Part shown: one piece after another, positions 29,945 through 32,705 of the stretch
Position numbering within the stretch: the stretch's first letter is position 1
Layout of the letters: each line of letters begins with the position of its first letter
Assembly (NCBI GenBank): GCA_021772635.1
Contig: JAJFLP010000078.1
Span: forward strand, 1 to 32,705
Reading direction: 5' to 3'
DNA length: 32,705 nucleotides
Source of the DNA: Verrucomicrobiota bacterium
Lineage (GTDB): Bacteria; Verrucomicrobiota; Lentisphaeria; JABSQK01; JAJFLO01
Made by a program: the position numbers and the translations under genes
Notes under the pieces: generated by a model
What the model saw: only the letters and a program-made list of their open reading frames with translations
Told to the model about the DNA's origin: nothing
The model's database searches: none

Positions 29945-29980
29945 GTAAAAGAAGGCCCGTACTCCGGGCCCTACAATTTT
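29945..29980 (-). terminator. Probable intrinsic terminator downstream of queA
   Basis: On the minus strand the stem GGCCCG-gagta-CGGGCC is followed by TTCTTTTAC. It lies about 210 bases after the queA stop codon and before the transglycosylase gene. The T-run is interrupted by one C. On the other strand the stem is followed by CTACAATTTTC, a weaker candidate. Confidence 0.55.
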
Positions 29981-30175
29981 CTCATTGTTGAAGCCCAAAA
30001 ACCATATCTTAAGTACTATCCCGGACAATATTCCCCGTTTACATCAGATCTCCACGAAGTCTCGGGCGCGTATTAACTTTCGTCCTCGTAATTTTAACAT
30101 GATAGCGATTAGGATTAGGAGAACGATATAGAAACCGAGATCGCGAAACTACGCACCCTGTTCCGCGAAGAATAT

Positions 30176-31207
30176 TTATTTCAATAACATACAATCGCCG
30201 TAGCTATAGAATCTAAACTTTTCGCTGACCGCCAGTTCGTACGCGGCCAATACATCATCGCAGCGCGCGAATGTGCAAACAAGCATGAGAAGTGTGGACT
30301 TCGGCAGATGGAAGTTGGTCAGCAGCCCGTCGGCAATCCCTGCCGTGTGCGGTGGATGAAGAAAAATATCTGTCGTACCGAGTCCTGCGCGTACCATCCC
30401 CGTCCCGTCTGAACAGGTTTCCAAAACACGCACTGACGTAGTTCCGACAGCGATAACGGCGCCACCTTCGGACTTGGTCCTGTTTATTAGCTCGGCGCTC
30501 GATTCTGGAAGGTGATAACGCTCACCGTGCATGCGGTGGTCCTCGATCCGGAGCGCGGAGACTGGCTTAAATGTCCCCAAACCAACGTGCAGCGTCACTG
30601 GGGCGATTCTCACTTGCATATCCCTTATAGACCGAAGCACAGCCTCGTCAATGTGAAGCCCTGCGGTAGGCGCGGCTACCGCCCCGGGAGCCCGCGCATA
30701 AATCGTTTGGTACCGGTTGCGATCGAGAGTTTCCGGGTCACGCTTTATATACGGAGGTAGTGGCATAGAGCCGTGCCTGTCGAGCAGATCGTAAACATCA
30801 TCATTGGAAAAGATCAGTTCGCAAATCCCATCGTCAAGCTTCCGGATCACCTCGACGGATGCACCGGGCGTCCCGGCAATATCGATTCTAGTTCCGATTT
30901 TCACTCGCTTCGCCGGCCGCAACAAGGCGTTCCAACGTCCGGCCGCCAATTCGTCGATAAGCATCATTTCAACCCGCCCGCCGGTTGAAGCTTTTCGGCC
31001 GTGAAGCCGCGCGGGTATAACCTTGGTGTCGTTTAACACCAGACAGTCGCCTGGTTCGAGAAAAGACGTAAAATTCGCAAATGTCCGGATCTCGCAACGA
31101 CCGGTTTGCCTATCCAACACCATCATCCGCGAGCCGATTCTGTCAGTCGCAGGAAATTGAGCAATAAGGTCTTCGGGTAAGTGATAATCGAATCTCGAAA
31201 CAAGCAT
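30176..31207 (-). CDS. queA: S-adenosylmethionine:tRNA ribosyltransferase-isomerase QueA
   Basis: A 343-residue enzyme that transfers the ribosyl part of SAM to 7-aminomethyl-7-deazaguanine in tRNA, giving epoxyqueuosine. Diagnostic stretches are the N-terminal SRFDYHLPEDLIAQFPA, LVLNDTKVIPARLHG, GRWNALLRPAKRVK, YQTIYARAPGAVAAPTAGLH, VTLHVGLGTFKPV, and near the end LLTNFHLPKSTLLMLV. The length is normal and the gene complete. No other queuosine gene is nearby. GGTTCA-type tandem repeats lie directly upstream of the start. Confidence 0.97.
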   Translation of the reverse strand: MLVSRFDYHLPEDLIAQFPATDRIGSRMMVLDRQTGRCEIRTFANFTSFLEPGDCLVLNDTKVIPARLHGRKASTGGRVEMMLIDELAAGRWNALLRPAKRVKIGTRIDIAGTPGASVEVIRKLDDGICELIFSNDDVYDLLDRHGSMPLPPYIKRDPETLDRNRYQTIYARAPGAVAAPTAGLHIDEAVLRSIRDMQVRIAPVTLHVGLGTFKPVSALRIEDHRMHGERYHLPESSAELINRTKSEGGAVIAVGTTSVRVLETCSDGTGMVRAGLGTTDIFLHPPHTAGIADGLLTNFHLPKSTLLMLVCTFARCDDVLAAYELAVSEKFRFYSYGDCMLLK

Positions 31208-31403
31208 AAGGGTTTAGGGTTCGCGGTTCACGGTTTAAGGTTCATCCGCCGTCGCTATCGCATCGCTCCTTTAAGGTGGCTTGCGGCAGTCTCATGCAAT
31301 CCAAAGGGTTGGGTTAAGCCGTTAAGCACTGCGAGTGTTGGCGCGTAGCTTAGAGTTGACAAGCTTGACCCCTTAGGGTTCCGAACGTGAGACCTAGGCC
31401 AAA

Positions 31404-31850
31404 TCATCGCCGTTTTAGAGCTTTGCGCATGTCCATATCGGCCTGCGATTTTTTCAATGTTTCGCGTTTGTCTGCCTTGCTTTTACCCCGGCAAATCCCG
31501 ACGGAAACCTTTATCCACCCGTTTTTCAAGTAAAAAGACAGTGGTACCAAAGTGCAACTTTGCTGGCGGGTTGCCTGCGTCAATTTCCGAATCTCGGACT
31601 TGTGCAATAATAGTTTGCGTACTCGCTTCGGCTCATGGTTCACGTCACCGCTTTTCTCGTATGGTCCGATGTGCACATTGTGTAAAAGCGCTTCTGCCCC
31701 GGTTATTTTCACGTATGAATCGCTAAAATTGATATTGTGTAACCGGCACGACTTCACTTCGGTGCCAACCAACGACACACCGGCCTCGTATGATTCTATG
31801 ATCTGATAGTCGTGAAACGCCTTCTTATTTTTTACGAGGTTTTTCGTCAT
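31404..31850 (-). CDS. smpB: tmRNA-binding protein SmpB
   Basis: A 148-residue protein of the normal length that brings tmRNA to stalled ribosomes. Signatures: NLVKNKKAFHDYQIIESYEA, GVSLVGTEVKSCR, SYVKITGAEALLHNVHIGPY, RKLLLHKSEIRKL and LKNGWIKVSVGICRGKSKAD. The basic C-terminal tail KKSQADMDMRKALKRR mimics mRNA in the decoding centre. It is followed in the same direction by queA about 200 bases later. No ssrA gene was recognised in the window. Confidence 0.97.
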   Translation of the reverse strand: MTKNLVKNKKAFHDYQIIESYEAGVSLVGTEVKSCRLHNINFSDSYVKITGAEALLHNVHIGPYEKSGDVNHEPKRVRKLLLHKSEIRKLTQATRQQSCTLVPLSFYLKNGWIKVSVGICRGKSKADKRETLKKSQADMDMRKALKRR

Positions 31851-31895
31851 TAGAACTTCAAGTTGACTTAGGGGGTGACGGTCTTAAATTAGGGA

Positions 31896-32062
31896 CTAGG
31901 AGCCTTTCGGGCTTTAGCCGAATCGACTGCGAAAATGCCAAATTATCTCATTTTCTCCCGACATTTCGTTGAATATGTCCAATATTCGCCTTATTTCGGG
32001 GGAAAATGGGCTCAATTTATCTATTTTCTCGCTACGATCCCTAAAGTCCGAGAGACTCCTAG
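31896..32062. mobile_element. CTAG-bounded long palindrome, 167 bp
   Basis: An imperfect palindrome centred near 31978. The left arm opens CTAGGAGCCTTTCGGGCTTT; the right arm, complemented, opens CTAGGAGTCTCTCGGACTTT. Pairing resumes inwards through ATCG, GAAAAT, CATTTTC-CCCGA and the tip GAATAT-gtcca-ATATTC. It has no gene. Like the elements at 22685 and 26127, it ends in CTAG on both sides. Confidence 0.7.
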
Positions 32063-32153
32063 CTCAACACTTGTGGGCCAGTTTCGAAAGGGTATCTGGC
32101 CGCCCGAAACTCGACTTTGAATAGCCCCCGTTATAGCTTCCCGGTCGGGGATC

Positions 32154-32280
32154 TATACCCATCGTCATTGGGTTTTCGACCAGGCGTCGCCCAGATGGCT
32201 ATGCCGGTTAAAAAAATACCGTTCGGAATCCCTTAGGTGATAGGTTAAAGGTTTTTCAAAAATTGTACTGCTTGGAGATA
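32154..32280 (-). repeat. TATACC-type element, copy 6 (degenerate)
   Basis: Begins TATACCCATCGTCATTGGG as copy 1 does, with TACCGTTCGGAAT inside and AAAAATTGTACTGCTTGG on the right. The terminal hairpin is damaged. It lies about 90 bases upstream of tRNA-Arg(CCU). Confidence 0.55.
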
Positions 32281-32367
32281 TCATTATCACGAAATCGGAA
32301 TGTTTACAATCTTACCAGGTTGGGAAGTCTCGTACCTATTTGATTTGATACGCGGCAGAATTGAGTC

Positions 32368-32443
<76 letters not shown>

Positions 32444-32454
32444 ATTTGTCTAAC

Positions 32455-32483
32455 TAGACCCTGTTCGAAAAGGTAGCGCGGCC
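32455..32483. repeat. 29-bp inverted repeat, right arm
   Basis: Perfect inverted partner of 29776-29804. It starts 12 bases after the CCA of tRNA-Arg(CCU). tRNA 3' ends are common integration sites, but the repeat does not copy the tRNA itself. Confidence 0.85.
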
Positions 32484-32599
32484 CGCATTCGGAGCGCATG
32501 TCGGTCAGGTTTCGGCCGGGATTGGTTACGTTAATAGCTTGGAGCTATTGACTTACCGATCCGGGTCGAAAGATGCCCGTCATCCGCCGCAACCCGAAG
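32484..32599 (+). ncRNA. Possible structured RNA between tRNA-Arg and a terminator
   Basis: A long imperfect hairpin at 32510-32571 has outer arms TTTCGGCCGG / CCGGGTCGAAA, middle arms ATTGGT / ACCGAT and the tip AATAGCT-tgg-AGCTATT. An intrinsic terminator follows directly. No open frame is present. It could be a small RNA, a processed 3' trailer of the tRNA transcript or a palindromic element. It matches no RNA family I can recognise. Confidence 0.35.
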
Positions 32600-32636
32600 G
32601 GCACCTACCTCTTTCGGTGCCTTTTCGCGCTTTTTG
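32600..32636 (+). terminator. Intrinsic terminator
   Basis: The stem GGCACC / GGTGCC with a ten-base loop is followed by TTTTCGCGCTTTTT. It would end the transcript that contains tRNA-Arg(CCU) and the structured segment after it. Confidence 0.65.
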
Positions 32637-32685
32637 GTCGAATCCGATGCTCAAGCATCGAATGTCGACCGAAAAAGCACGAAAA
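32622..32685. repeat. Long palindrome at the window end
   Basis: Imperfect arms TTTTCGCGCTTTTT-GGTCGA and TCGACC-GAAAAAGCACGAAAA, with an inner GATGCT-ca-AGCATC hairpin. It overlaps the T-run of the terminator. It may be a second terminator working in both directions, or the end of an element continuing beyond the window. Confidence 0.6.
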
Positions 32686-32705
32686 TTCGACCGAAATAGG
32701 CAGGC

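Overview
The window is a stretch of chromosome from an uncultured Gram-negative bacterium. Evidence for an outer membrane is an LpxD lipid A acyltransferase, a Skp/OmpH chaperone, an OmpP1/FadL-type beta-barrel and two lipobox-bearing proteins. A large Ser/Thr kinase with a DMG (not DFG) motif, and a small Sm-like protein I associate with PVC-type genomes, suggest a Planctomycetes-Verrucomicrobia-Chlamydiae-like or neighbouring candidate phylum. No rRNA or taxonomically decisive marker is present, so this is only a lean. Intergenic DNA is unusually long and rich in palindromes.

Layout. 1-3345 is a decaying toxin-antitoxin island, all on the minus strand: a truncated nucleotidyltransferase-like gene, a frameshifted HEPN gene with its MNT partner, a small antitoxin-like gene, a RelE pair and a DUF4258/YgiT pair bracketed by 67-bp direct repeats. 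3346-4596 is gene-poor repeat DNA. An OmpP1-type porin (4597-5898) and a MazF-like pair (6552-7125) follow. 7364-13275 holds a CsgG-like lipoprotein and a transmembrane Ser/Thr kinase that share the same C-terminal architecture, separated by a GxxExxY nuclease-fold gene between two direct copies of a multi-hairpin repeat. From 13820 on come ordinary housekeeping genes: priA, cutA, a SerB-like phosphatase, lpxD, ompH with a STAS gene, tsaE, an Sm-like gene, mutM, a tatA/B-type gene, tRNA-Arg(UCU), an RbgA-like GTPase with an unknown partner, an acidic envelope protein, a SirB1-like protein, a lytic transglycosylase, queA, smpB and tRNA-Arg(CCU).

How the genes fit together. LpxD, OmpH, the OmpP1-type porin, the Tat component and the transglycosylase serve the envelope. 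The kinase and lipoprotein look like a signalling or envelope-sensing pair: the kinase domain would be cytoplasmic, and the TPR and CsgG-like parts periplasmic. PriA, MutM, TsaE, QueA, SmpB and the GTPase serve replication restart, repair, tRNA modification and ribosome function.

The most unusual content is non-coding. (i) A repeat of about 130 bp with three internal hairpins and a closing stem occurs five times, with variable loops and one apparently compensated stem. Two copies bracket the GxxExxY gene. (ii) GGGGTC...GACCCC palindromes occur once at a gene remnant and twice in frame inside the lipoprotein gene. (iii) Three unrelated palindromic elements all end in CTAG; one supplies the stop codon of the tatA/B-type gene. 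(iv) A TATACC...GGTATA element family has six copies. (v) Many short tetraloop hairpins and heptamer-type tandem repeats fill the spacers. No transposase gene for any of these lies in the window.
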